From the NCBI GenBank assembly GCA_947498325.1, contig CANMKE010000011.1, forward strand, positions 62,001-126,000: DNA of 64,000 bases, in the 5' to 3' direction. Below, piece after piece: positions 26,039-36,221 of the stretch. Below the pieces are notes generated by a model, which did no database searches, was not told where the DNA came from, and was given only the letters and a program-made list of their open reading frames with translations. The DNA is from an uncultured Persicobacter sp. GTDB taxonomy: Bacteria > Bacteroidota > Bacteroidia > Cytophagales > Cyclobacteriaceae. The position numbers and the translations under genes are program-made. Numbering within the stretch: position 1 is the stretch's first letter; every line of letters starts with the position of its first letter.

Positions 26039-27298
26039 TTATCTTACCTGACCATCCCCTCGGACCATCCACTTATAGGTGGTCAGTGCCAGTAGGCCCA
26101 TTGGGCCACGAGCGTGGAGTTTTTGGGTAGAAATCCCGATTTCTGCACCGAGCCCAAACTCTGCACCATCGGTAAAGGCGGTGGAAACATTGGCATAAAC
26201 CGCAGCGGCATCCACGAGTTTCAAAAAGTGTTCTATCTGTTCCTGATCTTCGGCGACAATGGCTTCACTGTGTTTGGAGCTGTATTTCTGAATATGAGCA
26301 AGCGCTTCCGTGGGGTCAGCCACCGTTTTGATCGCCATTTTGTAATCGAGGAATTCTGTTCCGAAAGTATCCTCCTGTGCCTGCTTTAGCAGTTCGGCAG
26401 GGTAATGTCCTTCGAGCTGTTCAAATGCTGGGGCATCTGCAAAAATGCTTACACCTTCATCGGCCAGACCTGCAACCAGAGCAGGGAGGTCAGAAAGGCG
26501 ACTTTGATCCATGAGCAAGCAATCCAGGGCGTTGCAAACACTCACTCTTCTTGTTTTGGCATTTTTTATGATCGCCTGCCCCTTTTGCAGTGTTCCTGAA
26601 GCAGCGAAGTAAGTATGACAAATTCCTGCACCCGTTTCAATCACGGGGATGTTGGCATTTTCGCGCACAAAATTGATCAGGTTCTGTGAGCCTCTCGGGA
26701 TAATCAGGTCTACATAGTCTCGTGCATTGAGGAGCGCCCTGGTGGCCTCGCGGTCGGTCGGCAACAACTGAATACAGTTTGGATTAATCTGAAATTCGGC
26801 CAATACTTCCTGAATAATTTTCACCCCAATGGTATTGGAATCTATGGCATCCGAGCCGCCTTTAAGGATACAGGCGTTCGAGGATTTAAAGCAAAGTGCA
26901 AAAACATCATAGGTAACATTCGGGCGTGCTTCATAAATCACCCCGATCAGGCCAAAAGGAACCCTCGTTTGCTGAATAACCATCCCTGCGGCATGTCGAT
27001 TTTCAAGCATCACTTCACCAACGGGCGAGGGCAGTGCCGCCACTGAACGCATGTCGCTGGCAATTCCCCGGAGTCGGTCTTCGTTCAGCAACAAACGATC
27101 GTATTTGGGGTCGTCCTTGGCCATGCGCGCCAGGTCCTTCTGGTTTTCGGTCAGGATATTTGGAATGTGCGCCTCAATGCGGTCGGCAATGGCAAGCAGG
27201 ATCTGGTTGATTTTCTCCTCGCTGAGCAGGGGCAAAATCTTGGAAGCCTGATGCGTCAGTTCAAACTGATGGTCAAGTTGATTTAGGGTGGTTTGCAT
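26039..27298 (-). CDS. proA: Gamma-glutamyl phosphate reductase
   Basis: This 419-aa enzyme reduces gamma-glutamyl phosphate with NADPH to glutamate semialdehyde, the second step of proline synthesis. It is an aldehyde-dehydrogenase-fold protein with the catalytic Cys in [12 protein letters not shown], the preceding [12 protein letters not shown] segment and the typical [13 protein letters not shown] and GSDAIDSN blocks. Length is normal. It lies 5 nt downstream of proB, so the two form an operon. Confidence 0.95.
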   Translation of the reverse strand: MQTTLNQLDHQFELTHQASKILPLLSEEKINQILLAIADRIEAHIPNILTENQKDLARMAKDDPKYDRLLLNEDRLRGIASDMRSVAALPSPVGEVMLENRHAAGMVIQQTRVPFGLIGVIYEARPNVTYDVFALCFKSSNACILKGGSDAIDSNTIGVKIIQEVLAEFQINPNCIQLLPTDREATRALLNARDYVDLIIPRGSQNLINFVRENANIPVIETGAGICHTYFAASGTLQKGQAIIKNAKTRRVSVCNALDCLLMDQSRLSDLPALVAGLADEGVSIFADAPAFEQLEGHYPAELLKQAQEDTFGTEFLDYKMAIKTVADPTEALAHIQKYSSKHSEAIVAEDQEQIEHFLKLVDAAAVYANVSTAFTDGAEFGLGAEIGISTQKLHARGPMGLLALTTYKWMVRGDGQVR

Positions 27299-27303
27299 AG
27301 GGT

Positions 27304-28395
27304 TTAGCTATTGGTTTCTAAATGTAGATAATCATAATGGATGAAGGGTTTTTTCTGTGGGCTCCCCAACATGGGCTTCAGTTTTTCACTTTCATATTGT
27401 GCCTTGCCGAGCCCAATCAGGTCTCCATCTTCCGTGAATATTTCCACCAGGTCGGCCTTCTGAAAGGCCCCTTCAATGGCGGTAATGCCCACGCAAAGCA
27501 GGCTGTTGGCCTGATGCTCATTCAGCAGGGCATCACGGGCACCCTGATTGATGATCACGCGACCTTTGACAAAACTCTTCGAATGCGCCAGCCACTTTTT
27601 AATGCTTTTGGATTTCTTCTCACTCGGCACAAAGTGCGTTGAAATGGTGTTTTCCTTTCCGTTAATCAAATCAGTAATAATATCCTGCCTTGTGCCATTG
27701 GCAATAAACACGTCGATGCCCTGATCGGCTGTTTTTTTGGCAGTGGAAATTTTCGATTGCATTCCTCCGCGTCCGAGGGAAGAGCCTTCTGACTGTATGA
27801 AAGGGCTCAGGTCCTGTTCGTCCACTTCAGGAATTACGCGACTTTCGGCATCCTCAGGGTGTCCATCGAAAATCCCATCGATATTGGAAAGCAGCAGCAG
27901 ACTGTCGCAGTCGAGCATGGTGGCCATCAGTCCGGCAAGTTCATCATTATCGGTAAACATCAATTCTGTGATGGCAATGGTATCATTCTCATTCACGATC
28001 GGCAGGATGCCCTGTTCCAGCATGGCATTCATACTCGATTTCATGTTCAGGTAATGCTGTCGGTCGGCAAAACTTTCCTTGGTGGTCAGGACCTGTGCAC
28101 ACTGCACATCGTAGGTGCCGAAATAATCATAATAGCGGTTCATCAGTCGTACCTGACCAATCGCCGAACAGATCTGTTTATAAATTACGATATCCGTTTT
28201 TTTGACGGGTTTGAACTCGCCACGCCCTGCCGCTACGGCTCCTGAACTGATCAACACCACCTCGTGCCCCTGTTGCATCAGGGTGGTCATCTGATCTACG
28301 AGATGCGCCATTTGCGCTAAATTGAGCTTTCCATCCTTTCTGCTGATGACATTGCTGCCGATTTTAATTGCAATTCTTTTGCCTTTACTGCCCAT
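27304..28395 (-). CDS. proB: Glutamate 5-kinase
   Basis: This enzyme catalyses the first and feedback-regulated step of proline synthesis, phosphorylating glutamate with ATP. The amino-acid-kinase domain starts [12 protein letters not shown], with [18 protein letters not shown] and [14 protein letters not shown] motifs. A C-terminal PUA domain follows (about the last 90 residues, [14 protein letters not shown] to the end). I place the start at ATG 28395, giving about 363 aa; the frame stays open to ATG 28476 or 28431 and would add up to 27 residues not expected in the family. It is followed after 5 nt by proA. Confidence 0.92.
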   Translation of the reverse strand: MGSKGKRIAIKIGSNVISRKDGKLNLAQMAHLVDQMTTLMQQGHEVVLISSGAVAAGRGEFKPVKKTDIVIYKQICSAIGQVRLMNRYYDYFGTYDVQCAQVLTTKESFADRQHYLNMKSSMNAMLEQGILPIVNENDTIAITELMFTDNDELAGLMATMLDCDSLLLLSNIDGIFDGHPEDAESRVIPEVDEQDLSPFIQSEGSSLGRGGMQSKISTAKKTADQGIDVFIANGTRQDIITDLINGKENTISTHFVPSEKKSKSIKKWLAHSKSFVKGRVIINQGARDALLNEHQANSLLCVGITAIEGAFQKADLVEIFTEDGDLIGLGKAQYESEKLKPMLGSPQKKPFIHYDYLHLETNS

Positions 28396-28695
28396 GCTTG
28401 TTTGCGGTGATTTTTTTAATAAACTAAGCATTGAATTCCGAAATTCGTAATGGTTTGGCTGTTTTTTTTCATTCACTTTTCGTCATTGTTGTTTGTTCCG
28501 CTTGCGGGTACGATCAAACCTAAGTTGCGGCTATGGGGTTATTCAGATAATCAAGGCAGGTTAATACGATGTTAGATTATCCTGATGATATTAAAATTCA
28601 GTGGTAAAGGACTGCGAAAATGCTTTTTTATGGTAGTTGGACTGTTATTTGTGGCATTTTACTGATTAGAAAATTACAATTATTTCGATATTCAG

Positions 28696-31600
28696 ATGAT
28701 TGAAAAAAGGACAGGTAAAACCTTTTTAAAGGTGGTAGGTATTGGGCTCATCGTGGTGGCCGTTTTGCTTTTGGGGCTCGTTTTGGCTTTGCCCATGGCC
28801 GTTCAGCCATTGGCGCAAAAGGGGCTTGAACAATTCAATCGGGACCTACAAGGTAAAATTGAGGTGCAGCAGGTGCAAATGGCCAGTTTGTCGTCCTTCC
28901 CTTTGGTGAAAGTTCAGATGAACAACCTTTCGGTGCATGAGCTGGATACGCTTGGCCAACCGAAAACCGATGCAGTGATTCGGCTCGGGCAGGTGCGGGC
29001 GTCGGTCAATGTGTGGAAGTTGCTCAGTAATGAATTGCTGATCGACAGCCTGTCTTTAAAAAATGGGGTGGTGGACTATCGGATAGCGGAAGATTCTACC
29101 ATCAATCTGAATAAAATATTTATGGCATCCGCAGACAGCCTGCCCGCCGATAGCAGTAGCTTTGATATGCAGGTGAAAGTGAATGCCGTAGCCGTGGACA
29201 GTGTTTCACTGACTTATAATAACGATGTTAGCTGGGAATATATGGGGGCAAGTATTGACCGCCTGCGGGGGAATGCCCAATATAGCCTGTCGGAATCTTC
29301 GGCAGATTTTCAGCTCGACGGCAGCCTTGACAGTTTGCAGAATATCGCCATTGCCCTGTCGCGTCAGCCAATAAGTATGGCCGTGGATGCGGCCTATGAT
29401 TCTTCGGGTTTGGTGTCGGTCAATCATGCCAACCTGAAGGTGAAATCCGCCAAGCTTGATGCTCAGGGTATTTACGAGATGGGAAATAAAGGGCTGACCG
29501 ATTTTCATTGTCAGTTCGATGATGAAGGAGCGAGTGTACTTTACACCATTTTCGATGGGATGTTGCATGGCGAAAATGATTATAACCCTGAGGCGCACGT
29601 TCGTTTTTCCGTGAACCTTAAAGGGGAAAAAGGGGCCGTTACCCCTGCGGTCAATGCAACGGTTGATGTGGATTCTGTCAGTTTTAAAAATAAGGATGTA
29701 AACCTGAAAATGATTGCCATTCAGATGAAGGGGGAGACGCTCGCTGGAGAAGATTTTATGCATGGAAAGCTGGATATCGACCGCCTGTTTATTCAGTCTG
29801 AATCCGCTTATTTCAATACCAAAGGGCTGATCGAAAATATTGAGCACCCGAAAATGACGGCGCACTGGGATGGGAAAGTCGATTTGAGCGTTTTTGCCCC
29901 TGCCTTCATAATGGTCAAGATGGGCGATGTAAAGGGGGATATTGTGACCAATGGCGATTGTTCAGTTACGATTGCTGACAAGATGAATATGACGGGACAT
30001 GCCAATATGGGCATTAAAAATCTGCACTTCTTTTTCGAGCCCTTGAACAAAACCCTTGACAAAGCCAATTTGGAGGTGGCAGTCAGTCCAGAACTTGCAC
30101 AGATCAAGGAGTTCAGCGTGAAAATGGGAAAATCCAGTATGGTGGGACATGCGAGTATTAAGGATCCACTGAAAATGGCGCGCCATGAATCTGATTCTGT
30201 GGATGTAAAAGTGCAGTTTTCTTCTCCCTATTTTGCGCTCGCAGACTTTCTTCCTTACGATTCGGCAAAGCAAAATCTTGTGGATAAATGGAAATTGGAA
30301 AATTTGATGATCGACATGAATATGGCCACCACCTTTAAAGGATTCAAAAACCCGATGTTGCCGATTGGTCGAATAGTGCTGAATGACCTGACGCTGCATC
30401 CGCATGGGTTAAAAGAGATACAGAAAGTTCGGGGTGAACTGGTGGTTACGAAAGAGGATATTCACCTTGATCACCTGAAAGGGCTGATTGGTCGGTCCGA
30501 TTTTCATCTCAATGGGGTGGTGGACAATTATGCGAGCCTTGCCCGAGCCGATGAAAATGATTCCCTTCATGTCGCCTTTAATTTTACGTCGGGAAAGGTG
30601 CGGGTGAAGGATATTCTGAAATATGAAAAAACCTATTTTGTGCCGCGCACCTACCGTAAGGAGAAACTTTTGAACTTTATCGCACAGGGCAGGGTAACGG
30701 TGCCGAACCGCACCTTGCTGGCCAATGCTGGGATGCCGTCGGTGGTGCTGCATATGGATACACTTGCAGGAAAAACCACCCTGTTGCCCATGGCCATTTC
30801 CGACGTTAAGTTCAGCATGGTTTCAGACAGTATCGGGCTGGTGGTTGATCAGCTTCAGGGGAAAATCGGGCGAAGTGATTTTTATGGTAAAGCGGCAGTC
30901 AAGTGGCCAAAGGCGGAAGGCTACCTGCCTGAAGGAATGGCCGCTATTGGTGCAAAATACCTTGATTTCAATGAATTGGCACGTGTGGAATTACCGGAGG
31001 AGGATACCACCGCTGTGGCTGGTGCGGAGGGGGATTCTGAAAGCACTTCCCTGAGCTCGATGCACTTTCCAAACTTCACTTTCGATGTCAATATCGACAC
31101 CCTGCATTTTATGCGGGCGAATTATATTCATATCAATGGGAAGCTCAAATCTTCTGCAAATAAAAGCATCAACCTGAGCGATCTGCATGTCGATTTTGCC
31201 GATGGCCGAGCGAAACTCAATGGTGGGCTTGATTTTTCTGACAGCACCGCCTACACCATGGATGGACATATTGAACTGAAGGATGTGGCCTTAAACAAGA
31301 TTGATTTTCAGATGGCCTATGAGGAAGATACCATCGATATGCGGAAGAATTTTGCGGGTAACCTGAATGCCAGTATTGAAAGTACATTGAAAATGGCACC
31401 AGACTTTAGTCTTAATATTCCCAAGTCGAAAGCGGTGATTCAGGCGGACATCACCAAGGGATCGATTATTGATTTTGGCCCTTTGGCTGCGATGGCCAAA
31501 TTTTTCAGCAATAAAGATTTGAACCATATTCGGTTTGCGGAGATGCAAAACACCTTCCGCCTCGAAGACAATACCTTCTTTATTCCTCGTATGAACATCG

Positions 31601-31845
31601 CCTCGACGATCGGGCAGATTTACTTTTCTGGGGCGCAAAACCTGGATGGCCAACTCGATTATGGGGTAGAGGTGCCATTTAAACTAATTCGTGGAGTAGG
31701 CTGGAATATGCTTGTGAAACGGAGAAAGAAAGCGGGGAAGGAAGATGAAATCATGACCGACACAGGGGGTAAATATGTTCATGTTTCAGTATCAGGAAAT
31801 ATGGACGACTATAACATCAAGCTGGGAAAAAAACACAAACAATAG
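28696..31845 (+). CDS. Large AsmA-like protein
   Basis: This 1049-aa protein has one N-terminal membrane segment (about residues 12-35, VVGIGLIVVAVLLLGLVLAL) followed by a very long beta-rich region, ending in an AsmA C-terminal-type block (FSGAQNLDGQLDYGVEVPFKL near the end). AsmA-family proteins resemble bridge-like lipid-transfer proteins and are proposed to carry phospholipids between inner and outer membranes; that role here is inferred from family membership. Repeated segments such as LSDLHVDFADGRAKLNGGLDF fit the repeating beta layers. It is divergent from proB and followed by a terminator at 31877. It seems monocistronic. Confidence 0.8.
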   Translation: MIEKRTGKTFLKVVGIGLIVVAVLLLGLVLALPMAVQPLAQKGLEQFNRDLQGKIEVQQVQMASLSSFPLVKVQMNNLSVHELDTLGQPKTDAVIRLGQVRASVNVWKLLSNELLIDSLSLKNGVVDYRIAEDSTINLNKIFMASADSLPADSSSFDMQVKVNAVAVDSVSLTYNNDVSWEYMGASIDRLRGNAQYSLSESSADFQLDGSLDSLQNIAIALSRQPISMAVDAAYDSSGLVSVNHANLKVKSAKLDAQGIYEMGNKGLTDFHCQFDDEGASVLYTIFDGMLHGENDYNPEAHVRFSVNLKGEKGAVTPAVNATVDVDSVSFKNKDVNLKMIAIQMKGETLAGEDFMHGKLDIDRLFIQSESAYFNTKGLIENIEHPKMTAHWDGKVDLSVFAPAFIMVKMGDVKGDIVTNGDCSVTIADKMNMTGHANMGIKNLHFFFEPLNKTLDKANLEVAVSPELAQIKEFSVKMGKSSMVGHASIKDPLKMARHESDSVDVKVQFSSPYFALADFLPYDSAKQNLVDKWKLENLMIDMNMATTFKGFKNPMLPIGRIVLNDLTLHPHGLKEIQKVRGELVVTKEDIHLDHLKGLIGRSDFHLNGVVDNYASLARADENDSLHVAFNFTSGKVRVKDILKYEKTYFVPRTYRKEKLLNFIAQGRVTVPNRTLLANAGMPSVVLHMDTLAGKTTLLPMAISDVKFSMVSDSIGLVVDQLQGKIGRSDFYGKAAVKWPKAEGYLPEGMAAIGAKYLDFNELARVELPEEDTTAVAGAEGDSESTSLSSMHFPNFTFDVNIDTLHFMRANYIHINGKLKSSANKSINLSDLHVDFADGRAKLNGGLDFSDSTAYTMDGHIELKDVALNKIDFQMAYEEDTIDMRKNFAGNLNASIESTLKMAPDFSLNIPKSKAVIQADITKGSIIDFGPLAAMAKFFSNKDLNHIRFAEMQNTFRLEDNTFFIPRMNIASTIGQIYFSGAQNLDGQLDYGVEVPFKLIRGVGWNMLVKRRKKAGKEDEIMTDTGGKYVHVSVSGNMDDYNIKLGKKHKQ

Positions 31846-31876
31846 TCCCCAAAGCAAGACGGAAGAGATAAAAAAA

Positions 31877-31914
31877 AGGGCTGTGTCGCACCATTTCAGT
31901 GCTACAGCCCTTTA
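31877..31914. terminator. Bidirectional terminator after the AsmA-like gene
   Basis: AGGGCTGT (31877-31884) pairs with ACAGCCCT (31904-31911) with an inner GCAC/GTGC helix. It is flanked by an A-run on the left and TTTATT on the right, so it suits the converging AsmA-like and SulP genes. Its sequence partly resembles the ends of the MITE at 50950. Confidence 0.75.
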
Positions 31915-32039
31915 TTGTGATTTTATATTTTCACCCACAGATGATATCCTATATTGATGTTTCCAGTTTGGGTTAAAGCGTGCCTTTGCCGGAAGCCGTC
32001 AAAAAAATAAGGAGTGATATTTGCGGGTTTGAAGCGTTG

Positions 32040-33602
32040 TTAAGCCAATGGAGGATTGTCCATCGCTACACCATATTCAGGGTCTTCCATCACATTGATG
32101 TCCACAATATAGTCGGCCTTTTTGAGCATCGCGCGGCAGTCTGCTGAAAGGTGACGCAAGTGCAATTCCTTGCCAAGACGCGCATATTTTTCAGCAATTT
32201 TACTCACGGCCTCAATACCGCTATGGTCGGTAACTCTCGATTCCATAAAATCAATAATCACCACCTGAGGGTCACTTACAGGCTCAAATTTTTCATTGAA
32301 AGCTTTCACAGAACCAAAAAATAATGGCCCGAAGATTTCATAGTGCTTCACTCCTTTATCGTCCACATATTTGCGGGCACGAATGCGTACAGCGCTCTCC
32401 CAGGCAAATACGAGTGCCGACACAATGATCCCTGCAGCCACCGCAATGGCCAAATCAAAGGCGACCGTGAGGCCAGAAACCAAGATCAAGACAAAGGCGT
32501 CGGTTTTTGGGATTTTATTGATAATCCGGAAACTTGACCACGCAAAGGTGCCAATCACGACCATGAACATCACGCCAGTCAGGGCTGCAATTGGAATCAT
32601 CTCGATTAGGCTTGAACCAAAAAGAATGAAAGTCAGCAAAAATAATGCGGCAGAAATCCCCGAAATCCTTGAACGTCCTCCAGAGTTTACATTAATCATC
32701 GACTGCCCGATCATCGCACAGCCACCCATGCCACCAAAAAAGCCAGTAACAATATTGGCTGCACCTTGCGCCATACACTCTCGGTTCGAGTTTCCGTGTG
32801 TTTCCGTTACCTCATCCACCAATTGAAGGGTCATCAGCGACTCAATCAATCCGATAGAAGCCAAAATCATGGCATAAGGGAAAATCACTTTGATCGTTTC
32901 CAGATTGATCGGTACCATTGGAATATGGAAAGAAGGCAATCCGCCAGAAACAGATGCCAGGTCGCCCACCGTTTTTGTTGGCAGACTGAAACCAATAGCC
33001 ACCAAAGAAACGATTAATATGGCCGCCAATGGTGCTGGAATAGCTTTGGTGATTTTTGGCGTAATGTAAATAATGGCCATTGTCGCCAGTACCAGCCCCA
33101 CCATTAATAAAAGTGAAGTGCCTTCCATCCAGCTTGCAGCCTGCCCATCCGTAGCGATGGTTTTAAACTGCGGAAGCTGGGCCAGGAAAATGACGATCGC
33201 AAGGCCATTCACAAAACCAAGCATTACGGGATGCGGAATCATTCTTACGAATTTGCCCAGGCGTAAAAGCCCCGCTGAAACTTGTAGGATCCCCATCAAT
33301 ACGACGGTGGCAAACAGGTATTCGATGCCGTGCGTGGCCACAAGACTGACCATCACCACTGCCAATGCACCCGTTGCACCAGAAATCATGCCTGGGCGCC
33401 CACCTATTGCTGAGGTAATTAGCCCGACGATAAATGCGGCGTAAAGGCCCACCAGTGGGTCAACGCCAGCCACAAAAGCAAAGGCCACTGCCTCAGGGAC
33501 TAAAGCCAATGCTACGGTCAGTCCAGAGAGGACTTCATTCTTGTAGTTGATTTTCTGCTGGCCCGTATTATTTCGGACCAATTGTTCTTGAGAGATCTGC
33601 AA
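32040..33602 (-). CDS. SulP-family anion transporter with STAS domain
   Basis: This 520-aa inner-membrane protein has about 10-14 hydrophobic segments and the SulP signature near its start ([20 protein letters not shown], then [22 protein letters not shown] and [20 protein letters not shown]). The C-terminal 100 residues form a STAS domain ([20 protein letters not shown]), which regulates many SulP carriers. Substrates in this family include sulfate, bicarbonate and other anions; I cannot tell which is used. A marine cell might use it for bicarbonate with Na+ (guess). It converges with the AsmA-like gene. Confidence 0.88.
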   Translation of the reverse strand: MQISQEQLVRNNTGQQKINYKNEVLSGLTVALALVPEAVAFAFVAGVDPLVGLYAAFIVGLITSAIGGRPGMISGATGALAVVMVSLVATHGIEYLFATVVLMGILQVSAGLLRLGKFVRMIPHPVMLGFVNGLAIVIFLAQLPQFKTIATDGQAASWMEGTSLLLMVGLVLATMAIIYITPKITKAIPAPLAAILIVSLVAIGFSLPTKTVGDLASVSGGLPSFHIPMVPINLETIKVIFPYAMILASIGLIESLMTLQLVDEVTETHGNSNRECMAQGAANIVTGFFGGMGGCAMIGQSMINVNSGGRSRISGISAALFLLTFILFGSSLIEMIPIAALTGVMFMVVIGTFAWSSFRIINKIPKTDAFVLILVSGLTVAFDLAIAVAAGIIVSALVFAWESAVRIRARKYVDDKGVKHYEIFGPLFFGSVKAFNEKFEPVSDPQVVIIDFMESRVTDHSGIEAVSKIAEKYARLGKELHLRHLSADCRAMLKKADYIVDINVMEDPEYGVAMDNPPLA

Positions 33603-33717
33603 TGTAGGTTTTTTTTCTATGGTGTGTAAAATAATTGAAGTTGCGAATATACTTCAATGTCAGGTAGCGCCCTACAATGTTGATGTTAATTTAAATTTAA
33701 ATTTAACAAAAATTTAA

Positions 33718-34464
33718 TCATTCCCGGATCAGCTTGGCGCTCTCAATAGCATCAAGTGAAGTGGCAACCTCATAGTACAAATGGAAAGCGTTGTCGATCC
33801 GGTCGGCATCAGTAATATCCGCCATTTTTTGATATTGTCTGCCCGCACCTGGAGGCCATGCGGCAGTTTCTGCGAGAAGCGCAACATGTCCGTTGCTGAA
33901 TCCCATTTTCGTTACATTGAAGCCATTTGTTTTTCCGCTGTTGAGTCGTGCCGTCAGAAATGTTCCTTTGATAATCTTCCCCGAAGAAGGGTGGATACGG
34001 GCCAGGACAACCACCCGAGGGCCGCCGCCATTTCCATAACTGCTGGCATACACTTGCTTGAAGGCATCGGTTTCCACGTGGTTTTTGGTCAGGTAACCTT
34101 CATCGTAACTTCCGCCATCAACGGTGAATATGGCCCACAGCTGTTCATTACTGTCGATACTGATCATAAGCCCTTTGCTGTCTACCGGTGACTGATCGTA
34201 ATAATGCTTCCATAATTGCTGACCGCTGGGGTCTTTTTTGATGATATAGCTGTCCTGATTATTGGCGGAAACCTGGTCGAATCCGATCTGGTAAATGTTG
34301 CCCTGTGGGTCCGTGATTTCGGTTTGTTGACTAAGTTCAGTGTCAACAGGAATACAATTGGCAATATCCTTACATGGTAAAGGTTCATTGCTTTCTTGAC
34401 TTACAGCGCAGCCAAAAAGCAACATGATCACGCCAAAATGATAGGTTAAGTGCTTAAAATACAT
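33718..34464 (-). CDS. Hypothetical lipoprotein
   Basis: This 248-aa protein has a lipoprotein signal with lipobox LLFGC (C19), then a beta-rich region. Segments such as DPQGNIYQIGFDQVSANNQDSYIIKKDPSGQQLWKHYY resemble SBBP/PQQ-like repeat propellers (a residue pattern G-N-x-Y followed by K-x-D-x-x-G-x-x-L-W). It is probably an outer-membrane or periplasmic lipoprotein of unknown function. It is divergent from the porin at 34732; no enzymatic motif is visible. Confidence 0.6.
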   Translation of the reverse strand: MYFKHLTYHFGVIMLLFGCAVSQESNEPLPCKDIANCIPVDTELSQQTEITDPQGNIYQIGFDQVSANNQDSYIIKKDPSGQQLWKHYYDQSPVDSKGLMISIDSNEQLWAIFTVDGGSYDEGYLTKNHVETDAFKQVYASSYGNGGGPRVVVLARIHPSSGKIIKGTFLTARLNSGKTNGFNVTKMGFSNGHVALLAETAAWPPGAGRQYQKMADITDADRIDNAFHLYYEVATSLDAIESAKLIRE

Positions 34465-34731
34465 CGGTTAATGGGGTTTATGTTGAATAAAAAGGGACCG
34501 GGTTAGGCCTGTTTTTTTGCCATTGATCCTTGAAAAATTGACTTTATATGGTGATTTCCAATATGGTAAAGGTAACCATTTTTGGGGGTGAATAAACAAA
34601 TGGGGCTTTAAATGGTATGTAATGTTAGGATTGAAGCGCTTCAAGGGTAAATCAATAATTGGAATCTTCAAAAATTAATTACTTATCCGTCAGTTTCGTC
34701 CTTTTCATAATTGAAACCAAATCAAACCCTT

Positions 34732-36063
34732 ATGAGAAATTTGTACCTGTTATTAGCGTTGTGCCTCGGATTGTCGTTTACGGCACAAGCACAGGATTCG
34801 CCGGAGGATGAAAAATCTTCCCTTGAAATGAAACTACAAATCAGACCTCGTGCTGAATATCGGGATGGTGTTCTTGGCCTATTGCCTAAAGACGCTGACC
34901 CCGCCTTTTTTATCAATAACAGAGCACGGCTTAGCATTTACTTTACCGATAAAAGTGGCCGACTGAAATTAGGGCTTTCTGGGCAGAATGTCGGCGTTTA
35001 TGGTGCAACCCCACAGATTGAGTCGCAGGGAACGGTCATGTTCAATGAAGCATGGGCGGAGATTAAAGCTTCAGAGGTGGTGTCATTTAGAATTGGTCGC
35101 CAGATGGTGTCCTATGATGATCAGCGAATTTTAGGGGGATTGGATTGGCAGGTTTCTGGAAGGTGGCATGACCTTTTGCTCACCAAATTCGACCTTAATA
35201 CTTTCAAGGCGCATATTGGTCTGGCGTATTCCCAGAATTCTGAAAAGAAATTTGATCCTGTATTTCTTCCCGGTGGGCAGCCTTATAAAACCATGCAATA
35301 TTTATGGTTTGAAAATGCATTTACAGAAAACTTGAAATTGTCTGTGCTGGCGATCAATTTAGGTTACCAGAAACTCGATGCCAACAATGCTGCGGACGGC
35401 ATTAATTATGAGCAGACTTTGGGTGCCAATATCGATTATAAAATTGGTGCTTTTAGTATTTATGGTACTTACTATCATCAGTTGGGAGATAATGGTGCTT
35501 CCCGTGAAGTAGATGCTTTTCTTGCAGCCTTGAAAATTGGATTTAAACCAGAAGGAAGTGCCTTTAATTTTGCTGTTGGAGCCGATTTGGTTTCAGGTAA
35601 TGATGCGGTAGTCGATAATAACGGATCAGTAACTTTTGATGGTAACGGCAAAAATAATGCCTTTGATCCGCTGTATGGTACACACCATAAATTCTACGGT
35701 TTGATGGATTATTTCTACGTGGGAAATCATTTGGGGAATGTGGGTCTGTTTGATAAGTATTTGCAGGTCAATTGGAAAGCCAACAGTCGTTTGGGCTTCG
35801 GGCTTGGTGGGCACGTGTTCCATGCTGCTGCTGATATTAAAGATGGTAACGGTGGAGACCTGAACAAGTACCTCGGAACAGAAGTGGATTTGACCTTTAA
35901 GTATGCTGTAATGAAATACGTTACTTTGATGGGCGGCTATTCGCAAATGATTGCCGACGATTCCATGGAATATTTATATCCTAAAGGCGATTCTTCAGAT
36001 GTTCAAAATTGGGGTTGGCTAAGTATCAACATCAATCCGGTGATTTTCAAAGGAAAATTTTAG
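34732..36063 (+). CDS. Alginate-export-type outer-membrane porin
   Basis: This protein of about 443 aa has a signal peptide (LYLLLALCLGLSFTAQAQ) and a beta-barrel that begins with LEMKLQIRPRAEYRDG, the conserved start of alginate-export-domain porins (AlgE-like fold). It then has alternating strands with aromatic girdles, and an FRIGRQMVSYDDQRILGGLDW segment highly typical of the family. Family members export or import anionic solutes. I chose ATG 34732; an upstream TTG at 34711 is less likely. It lies 158 bp before napA in the same direction with no terminator between, so it might pass anions such as nitrate (inference). An unrelated monocistronic porin is the alternative. Confidence 0.75.
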   Translation: MRNLYLLLALCLGLSFTAQAQDSPEDEKSSLEMKLQIRPRAEYRDGVLGLLPKDADPAFFINNRARLSIYFTDKSGRLKLGLSGQNVGVYGATPQIESQGTVMFNEAWAEIKASEVVSFRIGRQMVSYDDQRILGGLDWQVSGRWHDLLLTKFDLNTFKAHIGLAYSQNSEKKFDPVFLPGGQPYKTMQYLWFENAFTENLKLSVLAINLGYQKLDANNAADGINYEQTLGANIDYKIGAFSIYGTYYHQLGDNGASREVDAFLAALKIGFKPEGSAFNFAVGADLVSGNDAVVDNNGSVTFDGNGKNNAFDPLYGTHHKFYGLMDYFYVGNHLGNVGLFDKYLQVNWKANSRLGFGLGGHVFHAAADIKDGNGGDLNKYLGTEVDLTFKYAVMKYVTLMGGYSQMIADDSMEYLYPKGDSSDVQNWGWLSININPVIFKGKF

Positions 36064-36167
36064 TAAGATATTTATAAATTTATGATCAGTTGAAAAACAT
36101 TAGTATCTTCGAAATTCATTACTTAGCTAATTTATATTTATTACTCACAGGATGGTGATTATCTGCA

Positions 36168-36175
36168 TAAATTTG
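36168..36175 (+). promoter_or_regulatory. Possible Bacteroidota -7 element upstream of napA
   Basis: TAAATTTG matches TAnnTTTG and lies about 46 nt before the napA ATG. No convincing TTTG is seen at the -33 distance, so it is tentative. Confidence 0.28.
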
Positions 36176-36221
36176 GTTAAATTCTGATGAATCCAATACA
36201 TTAAACTATAAGAAAATAATT

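Noticed and set aside
31877-31914. Possible remnant of the 191-bp element (GGGCTGTGTCGCACC)
   Set aside because: Only about 15 bp resemble the element end, and the structure fully explains itself as a terminator between converging genes.
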